Source of the DNA: an uncultured Synergistales bacterium
Lineage (GTDB): Bacteria > Synergistota > Synergistia > Synergistales > Aminobacteriaceae
DNA length: 43,456 nt
Assembly: GCA_905233455.1 (NCBI GenBank)
Contig: CAJOES010000003.1
Location: forward strand, 1 to 43,456
Direction: 5' to 3'
In this document: positions 9,525-18,985 of the stretch, piece by piece
Layout of the letters: each line of letters begins with the position of its first letter
Numbering within the stretch: position 1 is the stretch's first letter
Translations under genes and position numbers: made by a program
Notes under the pieces: generated by a model
What the model was told of the DNA's origin: nothing
The model's database searches: none
What the model saw: only the letters and a program-made list of their open reading frames with translations

Positions 9525-11410
9525 CCGAGAGAATATCCAGCCGCGAACAGCTCAACGCATTACGCGACAAATATACAGCCGCAATAGAGCATGAACCCGT
9601 AAGAATATTGGTGTGTGCAGGTACAGGGTGTCAGGCTTCGGGATCATTGGCCGTATGGGAGAAGATGAGCGAGCTTGCCGCAGGGACTGAAGTATCCGTA
9701 GAGTTCGGTGCAGAGATTGCGCACGGCAAAAACTTTCCGGCAGTCCATAAGTCCGGGTGCTTGGGATTCTGTGAGCAGGGGCCGCTGGTACGCATTGAAC
9801 CTTTAGGAGTTCTGTACACTAAGGTTAAGCCTGAAGACTGCGAAGAGATTTTTGACGTTACTGTCAGGAACAAAGATATAGTTCACCGCCTGCTATACAA
9901 GAACAAGATCACCGGAGAAGAATGCTTCAATCAGGATGAAATACCGTTCTATAAGGGGCAAACGCGCGTAGTTCTGAGGACTTGCGGAAAGATAGACCCG
10001 GAATCAATAGATGAGGCCATTGCGGCAGGAGAATATCAGGCACTAGCTAAGGCACTGTTCACGATGAGCCAAGAAGAAGTCATAAAAACCGTGCTTGACT
10101 CAAAACTCAGAGGAAGAGGCGGCGGAGGATTTGTTGCCGGCAAGAAGTGGCAGCAGGTTGCAGGACAGCCCGAGAAGATACGTTATATCGTCTGCAACGG
10201 CGATGAAGGAGACCCCGGCGCATTTATGGACTGCTCAATCATGGAGGGAGACCCTCACAGGATGATTGAGGGAATGATCATTGCGGCATATGCTGTAGGC
10301 GCTCAGGAGGGATATATATACGTCCGTGCTGAATACCCCCTTGCGGTCAAGCGTCTCAACCTCGCAATCAAACAGGCAACGGAACGCGGCTTGCTGGGCG
10401 ATAACATTCTTGGTTCAGGCTTCAGCTTCAGGCTCAACATCAACAGGGGTGCAGGTGCATTTGTCTGCGGTGAGGGAAGCGCGTTGACGGCATCAATCGA
10501 GGGCAAACGCGGAATGCCGAGAGTCAAGCCTCCGCGCACTGTAGAGCAGGGATTGTTCGGCAAACCTACGGTGCTCAACAACGTAGAGACATATGCAAAC
10601 GTACCGCAGATAATTCTTGACGGCGCGGAATGGTACAGGAGCATCGGGACGGAGAACAGCCCCGGCACAAAGACATTCGCATTAACCGGAGCGGTGAGAA
10701 ATACGGGACTCGTTGAAGTGCCTTTCGGGATTACTCCGCGCAAAATCATATTCGACATTGGCGGCGGCATCAGGAACGACAAAAAGTTTAAGGCGGTGCA
10801 GATCGGCGGGCCTTCCGGAGGGTGTCTGACGGAATCACAGCTAGATGAACCGTTAGACTTCGACAGCGTGAAGAAACTCGGCGTAATCGTAGGATCCGGC
10901 GGGCTTGTCGTTATGGACGAGGATACATGTATGGTTGAGGTTGCACGGTTCTTCATGGAGTTCACGCACAGGGAGTCTTGCGGTAAATGCGTCCCCTGCC
11001 GTGAAGGTACTTTGAGGATGCTTGAGACCCTTGAACGTATCGTGGCAGGGCAGGGAGAAATGAAGGACATTGACGAACTCCGGACGCTTGCGGATCTCAT
11101 CATACATACTGCATTATGCGGACTGGGCAAGAGCGCGCCACTTCCTGTAGTCAGCACGTTAAACGCATTCCCTGAAGAATACATTGCGCACATTCAGGAC
11201 AAGAAGTGCCCTGCTCATGTATGCCAGAAGCTGAAGCAGTACATTATAGACGAGGCAAAATGCAGATCCTGCTCAAAGTGTGCCAGAGGATGCCCTGTAC
11301 AGGCTATTGACGGCAAACCGAAAGTGCCATACGTCATCAATCAGGACAAGTGCATAAAGTGCGGTGCGTGCCAGTCAGCTTGCCCGTTCAAAGCTATATA
11401 TGTCGCTTAG
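9521..11410 (+). CDS. NuoF-like subunit of NAD(P)-linked [FeFe] hydrogenase (HydB/HndC), 629 aa
   Basis: N-terminal thioredoxin-like 2Fe-2S domain, GRGGGGFVAGKKW, CNGDEGDPGAFMD, ESCGKCVPCREGT, and a C-terminal pair of CxxCxxCxxxCP clusters. Confidence 0.93.
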   Translation: MTERISSREQLNALRDKYTAAIEHEPVRILVCAGTGCQASGSLAVWEKMSELAAGTEVSVEFGAEIAHGKNFPAVHKSGCLGFCEQGPLVRIEPLGVLYTKVKPEDCEEIFDVTVRNKDIVHRLLYKNKITGEECFNQDEIPFYKGQTRVVLRTCGKIDPESIDEAIAAGEYQALAKALFTMSQEEVIKTVLDSKLRGRGGGGFVAGKKWQQVAGQPEKIRYIVCNGDEGDPGAFMDCSIMEGDPHRMIEGMIIAAYAVGAQEGYIYVRAEYPLAVKRLNLAIKQATERGLLGDNILGSGFSFRLNINRGAGAFVCGEGSALTASIEGKRGMPRVKPPRTVEQGLFGKPTVLNNVETYANVPQIILDGAEWYRSIGTENSPGTKTFALTGAVRNTGLVEVPFGITPRKIIFDIGGGIRNDKKFKAVQIGGPSGGCLTESQLDEPLDFDSVKKLGVIVGSGGLVVMDEDTCMVEVARFFMEFTHRESCGKCVPCREGTLRMLETLERIVAGQGEMKDIDELRTLADLIIHTALCGLGKSAPLPVVSTLNAFPEEYIAHIQDKKCPAHVCQKLKQYIIDEAKCRSCSKCARGCPVQAIDGKPKVPYVINQDKCIKCGACQSACPFKAIYVA

Positions 11411-11423
11411 GAGGTGTTGAAGA

Positions 11424-13109
11424 ATGGGAAAAATGATTATTGACGGAATACCTGTAGAGTTCACGGACGAGCAAAATATTTTGTCGGTTATACGCAAGGC
11501 CGGAATAGACCTGCCGACACTGTGCTATCACTCGGAACTGTCGATTTACGGAGCCTGCCGCCTGTGCAACGTTGAGGACGACAGGGGGAGAATGTTCGCA
11601 TCATGTTCGGAGCGTCCCAGAGACGGAATGATCATCAAGACCAGTACGCCGAGATTAGTGCAGTACAGACGCTTGCTGATTGAGTTATTGCTTGCCTCGC
11701 ATCACAGGGACTGCACTACATGCGTGAAGAGCGGGGACTGCGAACTTCAGAGGCTTGCTCACCGTCTGGGCGTAAGTTCTGTGCGCTGGGGCTACAAGGA
11801 GAGGACGCACAAAAAGGATTTCAGCTCGCCATCAATCGTGAGAGACCCGGACAAGTGCATATTATGCGGGGACTGCGTGAGAGTATGCGAGGGTATACAG
11901 GGCATAAACGCAATAGATTTCGCACACAGGGGAACAGAAGCTATGGTGATACCGGCCTTCAACAAGGACATAGCACACACAGACTGCGTGAACTGCGGAC
12001 AGTGCCGTGTAGTGTGCCCTACAGGTGCAATCACGATCAACACTAATATTCGTCCTGTATGGGAGGCATTAGCGGATCCTAACGTGAAGGTTTATGCGCA
12101 GGTAGCTCCGGCAGTGCGTGTTGCAGTGGGGCAGGCTTTCGGCGGTGCAAAGGGCGAAAATGTCATGGGCAAGATCGTAGCTGCACTTCACCGCTTGGGC
12201 TTCGATGATGTGTATGATACGACGTTCGGGGCGGATATGACGATACTTGAGGAGAGCAAAGAGTTCCTTGAAGTGTTCGAGAAGGGCGGGCCTTTCCCCC
12301 TGTTCACGTCATGCTGTCCTGCGTGGGTGAGTTTCTGCGAAAAGAGATGGCCGGAGTTCAGGAACAACATATCAACGAGCTATTCACCGCTTCAGATGCT
12401 TGCTTCAGTTGCACGGGAATACTACGCTGACCCCGCAAAGAATGAGGGCAAAAAGATAGTATCAGTAGGTATCATGCCATGCACGGCCAAGAAGGCAGAA
12501 ATCCTCCGTGAAGACCTCAAGCGGGACGGAAAGCAGAACGTGGACTACATACTCACGACAGAAGAACTCATCAGCATGATTCGCCGGGCAGGCATACGCT
12601 TTGACCTGATTGAAGGCGAGGCAGCTGATATGCCGTTTGGTATAGGTTCAGGAGGCGGCGTAATCTTCGGGAATTCCGGCGGCGTTATGGAGGCGGCTTT
12701 GCGTACTCTGTGCGAAGGGCCGGAAAGGTCATCTATTGAGCAGTTACGGAACAGCGGTGTAAGAGGGCCGGGACCTTTGAGGGAGTTCACGTTCACCTAC
12801 AAGGGCAATGAGATCCGTGCGGCAGTGGTGAGCGGGCTTGCTGAGGCTGATGCGTTACTGCGGAGGATCAAGTCGGGTGAGAGTATATATCACTTCGTCG
12901 AAGTCATGGCCTGCCGCCGCGGGTGCATCATGGGAGGAGGACAGCCGGCTCATGCTGGATTCAGGACGAAAGAGGCAAGGAAGCACGGGCTGTATGAATC
13001 TGACGTGAACACGCAGATAAAGAAATCAAACGAGAACCCGTTAGCGTTGTCGGTGTATGATACGCTGATTAAAGGCAGGGAACACGAACTGCTGCACAGC
13101 CACAGATAG
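11424..13109 (+). CDS. [FeFe] hydrogenase catalytic subunit (HydA/HndD type), 561 aa
   Basis: N-terminal 2Fe-2S and 4Fe-4S clusters; H-cluster motifs FTSCCPAWV, MPCTAKKAEI, VEVMACRRGCIMGGGQP. Confidence 0.95.
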   Translation: MGKMIIDGIPVEFTDEQNILSVIRKAGIDLPTLCYHSELSIYGACRLCNVEDDRGRMFASCSERPRDGMIIKTSTPRLVQYRRLLIELLLASHHRDCTTCVKSGDCELQRLAHRLGVSSVRWGYKERTHKKDFSSPSIVRDPDKCILCGDCVRVCEGIQGINAIDFAHRGTEAMVIPAFNKDIAHTDCVNCGQCRVVCPTGAITINTNIRPVWEALADPNVKVYAQVAPAVRVAVGQAFGGAKGENVMGKIVAALHRLGFDDVYDTTFGADMTILEESKEFLEVFEKGGPFPLFTSCCPAWVSFCEKRWPEFRNNISTSYSPLQMLASVAREYYADPAKNEGKKIVSVGIMPCTAKKAEILREDLKRDGKQNVDYILTTEELISMIRRAGIRFDLIEGEAADMPFGIGSGGGVIFGNSGGVMEAALRTLCEGPERSSIEQLRNSGVRGPGPLREFTFTYKGNEIRAAVVSGLAEADALLRRIKSGESIYHFVEVMACRRGCIMGGGQPAHAGFRTKEARKHGLYESDVNTQIKKSNENPLALSVYDTLIKGREHELLHSHR

Positions 13110-13120
13110 AATGAAGATTG

Positions 13121-13155
13121 AATCCCTCCGGTAAAAAGCCGGGGGGAATTTTTTG
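13121..13155 (+). terminator. Rho-independent terminator of hydrogenase operon
   Basis: CCCTCCGG-TAAAAAG-CCGGGGGG followed by AATTTTTTG. Confidence 0.75.
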
Positions 13156-13170
13156 CTGGTTATCTGGTTC

Positions 13171-13719
13171 TTAGCTTACGTTGAATGACAGCAGCTTATC
13201 ACGGTAATACCCGTATTGTTGCCTGCGTAATTCAAGCTCTCTTTCTATCTCAGCTATAAGCCCATTATTAGCGTCAGACCATTTATCGAGAATGCGTATT
13301 GTTTCCTGCTGAATCTCCAAAGGCGGCAAGGGGATTATCAGCCCTTCTATTACTGCCTTTGATAGTCTAGGAACGGCTGAACGTCTTACCCGTGAATATA
13401 TAGCGTACTGCTGCCATAGCAGAACATGATATAAATATCTGTCTTCGAGTCTTTCATCAGGCATAATATACAGACAGTCATCAGCCGCCCAAAAGTCTAC
13501 ATAACTATAACCTATATCACCGGCAGCCCCGGCACTTATCACAAATACAGTACCAGCATGGCAGTTGTATTTATCGTAATACCCGAGAGGCTTCATGCTG
13601 TTCTGATAGACAGGATATTTTCCTTCCCGTGATAGCTGGTTTCTTACTACACGAACACCGCGAATAACTTTTGCTACTTCTGAAACCTTCACATACTCTG
13701 CATAATCAAACCTGCTCAT
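13171..13719 (-). CDS. Half-size type I restriction specificity protein (HsdS-like, single TRD)
   Basis: Single target-recognition domain (VSEVAKVIRGVRVVR...YPVYQNS...FVISAGAAGDIGY...) plus one conserved region (IPLPPLEIQQETIRILDKW...ELELRRQQYGYYRDKLLSF). About 182 aa from ATG at 13719. Confidence 0.85.
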   Translation of the reverse strand: MSRFDYAEYVKVSEVAKVIRGVRVVRNQLSREGKYPVYQNSMKPLGYYDKYNCHAGTVFVISAGAAGDIGYSYVDFWAADDCLYIMPDERLEDRYLYHVLLWQQYAIYSRVRRSAVPRLSKAVIEGLIIPLPPLEIQQETIRILDKWSDANNGLIAEIERELELRRQQYGYYRDKLLSFNVS

Positions 13720-13731
13720 GAAATCCACCAA

Positions 13732-13767
13732 CAAAAAAGCCGGACAGACATAATCAATCCATCCGGC
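13732..13767 (-). terminator. Terminator of the ABC importer operon
   Basis: Minus strand GCCGGA...TCCGGC followed by TTTTTTG. Confidence 0.72.
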
Positions 13768-13778
13768 AGAAAAAATCT

Positions 13779-14885
13779 TTATGCTTTCTCTAAATCATCA
13801 ACAAGCACTTTCGTCAATGCAGGATCAAACGACAGAGAAACCGTTGACCCCTCGTCCCAAATCTTTTTCACGTCAGGGTTGTCTATCTGCACAAGCACAT
13901 TCCCCAAGTCCGTATGAACCCAAGTCTCTACGCTGTTGCCCAGATAGATGTTAGCCGTAACGACTCCGTCCTCAACTCCTGCACCGGCTTCACCGATAGA
14001 GAGAGATTCAGGACGCGCCATCACTAACGCCTTATCACCGGCCTTGAGCTTATCCGACCATCTAGGAGCGGTGAAACCCTGTCCCTTGACTTCGACATGA
14101 CAGCCGGAATCTATGCTCTTGACTTCGCACGGGAAGAATGCCACTTTGCCGACAAAACCGGCAACAAACGTATCAACAGGATCCCTGTATATGTCGCTGG
14201 GAGTTCCTATCTGTATTATGTTCCCGAGCTTCATCACTATGATTCTGTCGGAAAGGCTCATTGCTTCAACACGGTCATGCGTAACGTACATTGCAGTGAT
14301 GCCGAGCGATTTCTGCAGTCTCCTGATCTCTACGCGCATCTGTTCGCGGAGCAATGCGTCAAGGTTGCTCAAAGGCTCGTCAAGCAATAACACTGACGGC
14401 TCAACTATAAGGCTTCGTGCAAGTGCTACTCTCTGCTGCTGGCCTCCTGAGAGTCTCGACGGCGGACGCTTCCCCATCTGGCCAAGCCCGACCATCTCCA
14501 GAAACCTCTGCACCTTCTCCGCAATCTCATTCGCGGGCATCTTCCGGAGCTTCAAGCCGTATGCTACGTTCTCTGCTACGTTCATATGCGGGAACAGTCC
14601 GTAGCTCTGGAACACCATTGCAGTATCGCGCTTGTTGGGAGGTGTCTGCGTAACGTCGTTGTCGCCGATGAGTATTCTTCCGGAAGTGGGCTGCTCAAAC
14701 CCTGAGAGCATACGCAGAATCGTGGACTTTCCGCACCCAGAAGGCCCTAACAGCGTAACCAGTTCACCCGGCTCAATCGTGAAGGATACCCCGCCGACTG
14801 CCGTAACGTCTTGGCCTGACTGGGGATCCCTGAATATCTTTACTATGTTGTCAAATGTTACTGACTTTGATTTACTGCTCGCCAA
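13779..14885 (-). CDS. ABC importer ATP-binding protein, Fe3+/polyamine (FbpC/PotA) type
   Basis: GPSGCGKST, LSGGQQQRVALARS, TOBE-like C-terminus. Confidence 0.9.
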   Translation of the reverse strand: MASSKSKSVTFDNIVKIFRDPQSGQDVTAVGGVSFTIEPGELVTLLGPSGCGKSTILRMLSGFEQPTSGRILIGDNDVTQTPPNKRDTAMVFQSYGLFPHMNVAENVAYGLKLRKMPANEIAEKVQRFLEMVGLGQMGKRPPSRLSGGQQQRVALARSLIVEPSVLLLDEPLSNLDALLREQMRVEIRRLQKSLGITAMYVTHDRVEAMSLSDRIIVMKLGNIIQIGTPSDIYRDPVDTFVAGFVGKVAFFPCEVKSIDSGCHVEVKGQGFTAPRWSDKLKAGDKALVMARPESLSIGEAGAGVEDGVVTANIYLGNSVETWVHTDLGNVLVQIDNPDVKKIWDEGSTVSLSFDPALTKVLVDDLEKA

Positions 14886-14905
14886 TTTATTTTATGCTCC
14901 TTTCA

Positions 14906-17110
14906 TCATGTTACGTTCTTCATCAGGTTGGAATTTTCACGGACAATCAGCCGCATAATCCCGAACGCCCCGAACACTATAATAATCAGCACCGTAGAAA
15001 GCACGCTTGCCAGTCCGAAGCGTAAATTTTCCGAGAAGTTGTAGATCAGCACCGTTATGTGATACCACCTTGCAGAGATCAGGAATATTACCGCACTAAC
15101 CGCCGTCATTGACCGCACGAAAGTATATGACAGGCTAGACAGGAATGCAGGACGCACAAGCGGCAGCACTATTGACCTGAACACCATAGCCTGATCCGCG
15201 CCGAGATCTGTAGCTGCTTCCTCTATTGAAGGATCTATCTGCCTCAATGACGCTATGCCGCCCTCAATCCCGACAGGAAGCTCACGTATAACGTAATTGA
15301 TGACGATTATTGCCGCAGTCCCGACAAGGATTATCGGTGCATGGTTGAACGCAAGAATGTAGCTTATGCCCAAGAGAGTCCCGGGCAGTGCAAACGGTGT
15401 CATCAGGAGCATCTCCAGCAGCTTTTTGCCGTGAAACTTCCTGCGCACGATCAGCAGTGCCGCAATCATCGCGATAATTCCCGCAATCGGTGTAGCTATT
15501 GCCGCAAGGGTTACGGTGTCGAACAGCGCATCACGCGAACGGGTTATGGCTTCCGTTATATTCTCCAGGCTGAAGGTGTAATCTATGCCCCAGTTCTTTA
15601 CGAAACAGCCCGCAAAAATAGTTCCGTATAACATGATGAGGAAGAACACAATCACGAAAATTATTCCCGTCAGAATCCTTCTTACTGTCGGTGTAGTGAG
15701 TTCGGTAATTCGTCCTGAAGGCTTGCCCGTAACAGTAACGTATGACCTTTTCGCCACCCAGAACCTTTGCGCCAGAAATGCCGTCAATGTCGGCAGCAGG
15801 AGCAGGATAGACAGTGCCGCACCATGTCCGAGTCTGTTCATGCCGGTAACCTCTATGTAGCTCTCAAGCGATAACACCTTCAGGTCTCCGGCCAGCAGTA
15901 ACGGGTTCGCGAAGTCTGCAAGCGATGTCGTGAACACTAACAGCCATGCGCTTAGGAGTCCCGGAACGGCTAAAGGCAGTGTGATTGATGAAAACGTCTT
16001 GAACCTCCCCGCTGAAAGATTCAGTGAGGCTTCCTCGTATGTAGAGTCGATCGCCTGCAGGACTCCTCCCAGCGTCAGAAACGCAATCGGGAACATTCCC
16101 ATAGTCTGAACTATAACCAGCCCGGGCAGTCCGTATATCGAGAAATCCAGACCTATAACACGAAGCCAGCGCGTAATCAGTCCGTTGTTGCCGAACAGTA
16201 ATATTATTGATAGCGTCAACGAGAACGGCGGGGATATTACAGGCAGGACTCCCATTGTTGATATGAGCTTCTTGCACGGCGCGTTAGTCCTGGACACCAC
16301 GAACGCGAACAGAAACCCGACGAGCGTGGAAAATGTTGCAGTCCAGCACCCCAGCTTCAGGCTTCCCCATAATGCCGACATATAGCCTTCAGAGTTCAGG
16401 ATAGTCCGCCATACTGCAAGCGAAAATTTCCCGTTCTCCATGAATGACAGCCTCAATGCCTCAAACAGCGGGTACGCAACAAACGTTATCGTCATCAGGA
16501 ACAGTCCCGCCAGAGCAAAACCTACTATAGGATCTCTGCTCAGCATCATCTGCCATATCACTACGGCAAACAGGATGAATGCCGCCGCAAACAGCGTATT
16601 CATCATACGCATGAATCCCTGTTCGCCTTCAGTGCTGAAAGAGAATACTAATGCCCCCTCAATATCATGCGTTCTGAGGTCAACTGCCGGTGCAAAGAAC
16701 AAAGCCTGTTCCTCCTGTGTGCCGACAGTCCATGTTTTTGCGCTCCGGTAAATCTCCTCGTATGCGGCATTGTCGAATCCCTTCGAGAACTCCGGATCTG
16801 ACGCTGAATCTTCCGTGAGTTTCGAGAGTTCCGCATCACCACGCGGGGGAACTTCCAGCTTTTCGCCGGGCATGGGGATTTCAGGGACTAATGCGACGCG
16901 GTAATCATTGGCATCTTCTGCAAGACGCTTTAGCCATTCGCCGATTTCGTCATCACCTGAAGGATAACCTGCCGCAACTGTCTCTACAGTCCGTCTTTGT
17001 GCTGCCCTTGACTGCTTGAGAAATTCATCACGAACGCTTGTATATATCCAGCCTCCGACTATAATAATGAAAATCATCATAAGCAGAAAATTTATTATTC
17101 GTTTCTTCAA
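14906..17110 (-). CDS. ABC importer permease, double-domain Fe3+ (FbpB-like) type
   Basis: Two BPD_transp-type modules with EEA-like loops (YEEASLNLSAGRFKTFSSITLPLAVPG, IEEAATDLGADQAMVFRSIVLPLVRP). ORF open to 17176; TTG at 17110 has AGAGGT upstream. Confidence 0.88.
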   Translation of the reverse strand: MKKRIINFLLMMIFIIIVGGWIYTSVRDEFLKQSRAAQRRTVETVAAGYPSGDDEIGEWLKRLAEDANDYRVALVPEIPMPGEKLEVPPRGDAELSKLTEDSASDPEFSKGFDNAAYEEIYRSAKTWTVGTQEEQALFFAPAVDLRTHDIEGALVFSFSTEGEQGFMRMMNTLFAAAFILFAVVIWQMMLSRDPIVGFALAGLFLMTITFVAYPLFEALRLSFMENGKFSLAVWRTILNSEGYMSALWGSLKLGCWTATFSTLVGFLFAFVVSRTNAPCKKLISTMGVLPVISPPFSLTLSIILLFGNNGLITRWLRVIGLDFSIYGLPGLVIVQTMGMFPIAFLTLGGVLQAIDSTYEEASLNLSAGRFKTFSSITLPLAVPGLLSAWLLVFTTSLADFANPLLLAGDLKVLSLESYIEVTGMNRLGHGAALSILLLLPTLTAFLAQRFWVAKRSYVTVTGKPSGRITELTTPTVRRILTGIIFVIVFFLIMLYGTIFAGCFVKNWGIDYTFSLENITEAITRSRDALFDTVTLAAIATPIAGIIAMIAALLIVRRKFHGKKLLEMLLMTPFALPGTLLGISYILAFNHAPIILVGTAAIIVINYVIRELPVGIEGGIASLRQIDPSIEEAATDLGADQAMVFRSIVLPLVRPAFLSSLSYTFVRSMTAVSAVIFLISARWYHITVLIYNFSENLRFGLASVLSTVLIIIVFGAFGIMRLIVRENSNLMKNVT

Positions 17111-17209
17111 ATCTTGATACCTCTTTTCAGCTACATTTTCAACTACAAAATTTGTACATAAAACAGCCTCCCGCAATATTTCATGACGAGAGGCCGCAAA
17201 ATTAAATGA

Positions 17210-18211
17210 TTATTTTTCCGGTGCTGTTGAAATTTCCTCGTTCCAGCGCGCTAATAATCTCTCCTTGTTGGATGCGTCCCACTGGTCATCCTGATTCACA
17301 AGATTCATATGGTCAAGAGAGAAGCCCGTATTTGTCGGTGTTGCAAGGCGTGAAAGCGGGATAACGTACCATCTTGCGATAATGTCCATGGCCTTCTGCC
17401 CGAGTACCCAGTCATAGAGCTTCTTCGCATTGAGGGGATCAGGGCCGCCCTTGAGGATTGACATTGATGCAGTCTCAAAGCCTGTGCCGTCCTCCGGGAT
17501 AACTATCTGAATCTTTGCGCCCTCACGCTGCAGCTTTATCTGGTCGTGCAGGTATCCTATCGCTATGGGAATCTCACCGAGTGCGCATGACTTTCCGGGA
17601 GCAGAACCCGAACGCGTAAACTGCTCGACAGACTTTGCCAGCTCCTTGAAGTAGGCAAATGCTTTGTCCTCGTCCCCGCCGTTAATGCGTATAACCGTCG
17701 TAATCATGTTGTACGCAGTCCCTGATGTGCTGGGGTGTGCAACGCGTACTTTCTTTGCATATTCCGGCTTGATCATGTCCGCCCAGCTCTTTGGCATTTC
17801 GAGTCCGAGTTCCTTTGCGCGCTCCGTGTTCATGCAGAAAGCTATCGGCCCGACATAGAGTCCCGTCCAGTAATTTTCGGGGTCTCTGTACCTTGCAGGG
17901 ATACTGCTTGCTACCCTTGAACGGTAAGGTGTGGAGAGTCCGCGAAGTTTCGCCTCTATGTGCTGTGTCCCGACTCCGCCGACCCAGATGGATGCCTGCG
18001 GATTGGCGCGTTCTGCCTCAAGACGTGCAATGGCCTCGCCGCCGGAGAGACGTACCCATTCAACACGGATTCCGGTCTCTTCCTCGAAAGCATCAAACAG
18101 TGCTTTGGCTAAAGGCTCTTCCATAGTCGTATATGCCTTGACGACCTCAGCACTGAAAGCACATGAAGCAAAAAGAATTACGCAGAGAAAAGATAATGCA
18201 AGTTTCTTCAT
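17210..18211 (-). CDS. ABC importer substrate-binding protein, Fe3+ (FbpA/AfuA-like) type
   Basis: Signal peptide MKKLALSFLCVILFASCAFSA followed by a periplasmic binding protein fold; adjacent to cognate permease and ATPase. Confidence 0.88.
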   Translation of the reverse strand: MKKLALSFLCVILFASCAFSAEVVKAYTTMEEPLAKALFDAFEEETGIRVEWVRLSGGEAIARLEAERANPQASIWVGGVGTQHIEAKLRGLSTPYRSRVASSIPARYRDPENYWTGLYVGPIAFCMNTERAKELGLEMPKSWADMIKPEYAKKVRVAHPSTSGTAYNMITTVIRINGGDEDKAFAYFKELAKSVEQFTRSGSAPGKSCALGEIPIAIGYLHDQIKLQREGAKIQIVIPEDGTGFETASMSILKGGPDPLNAKKLYDWVLGQKAMDIIARWYVIPLSRLATPTNTGFSLDHMNLVNQDDQWDASNKERLLARWNEEISTAPEK

Positions 18212-18376
18212 GAATGCAAAACCTCCTGAAACGTTAAAGATAAATTTTTTGGGTGAGAATATTTTAGCTGTCATGTGCAGGATTGGTACAGAGTATTTCT
18301 ATCATTGCTTGAATTAAGAGAAATACAATATACAATTTTGATGATACAAATTTTAGGAAAGCGTGAAAAAAATTTA

Positions 18377-18937
18377 ATGAAAAAACATGACAGACTGAAA
18401 GATATTGTGTTTTTGGCTATGCTGTCTGCTCTTGCTTTCGTGTCGGCAGCAATAATAAAATTTCCTCTGATCCCCTCTGCCCCGTTCCTTGAATTTGACA
18501 TTAAAGATTCTATTATTGCAATAGGCGGACTCTTGTACGGCCCTGTATCTGCTTTGGGAGTGTCAGTGCTCGCAGCCCTGCTTCAGTTCCTCATGACTTC
18601 CCAGAGCGGCATTATCGGCTTCTTCATGAATCTGCTGTCTACGGCATCATTTGTCTGTACGGCTTCCGCAGTATACCGCTTCAGGCAGGACAGGAAAGGG
18701 CTTGTTCTCGGTGTGGTTTCAGGAGCATTAGTGATGTCGGCTGTGATGGTGCTGTGGAATTATATTGTTACCCCTCTCTTTATGGGAATCCCGCGTGAGG
18801 CAATAAAGCCAATGCTATTTACGGTGTTTCTTCCGTTCAATCTCCTAAAGGGCGGTATAAATGCGGTGATAATTCTGCTGTATTACAGGCCGCTGATGTC
18901 TGCTCTTTCAGATTTTATCGGGGACAATTCACAGTAA
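18377..18937 (+). CDS. ECF transporter S component (RibU-like)
   Basis: MKKHDRLKDIVFLAMLSALAFVSAAIIKFPLIPSAPFLEFDIKDSI, six hydrophobic segments. Confidence 0.82.
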   Translation: MKKHDRLKDIVFLAMLSALAFVSAAIIKFPLIPSAPFLEFDIKDSIIAIGGLLYGPVSALGVSVLAALLQFLMTSQSGIIGFFMNLLSTASFVCTASAVYRFRQDRKGLVLGVVSGALVMSAVMVLWNYIVTPLFMGIPREAIKPMLFTVFLPFNLLKGGINAVIILLYYRPLMSALSDFIGDNSQ

Positions 18938-18944
18938 TTTTGTG

Positions 18945-18985
18945 CAAAAAATTCCCTCCCCATCAAAACGGAGAGGGATAAAATT
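18945..18985. terminator. Convergent (bidirectional) terminator
   Basis: TCCCTC...GAGGGA stem flanked by A- and T-rich tracts between convergent genes. Confidence 0.65.

Noticed and set aside
10303-11193. Long minus-strand ORF (296 aa)
   Set aside because: Fully antisense to the conserved NuoF-like hydrogenase subunit; Ser/Pro-rich shadow translation with no domain signal.
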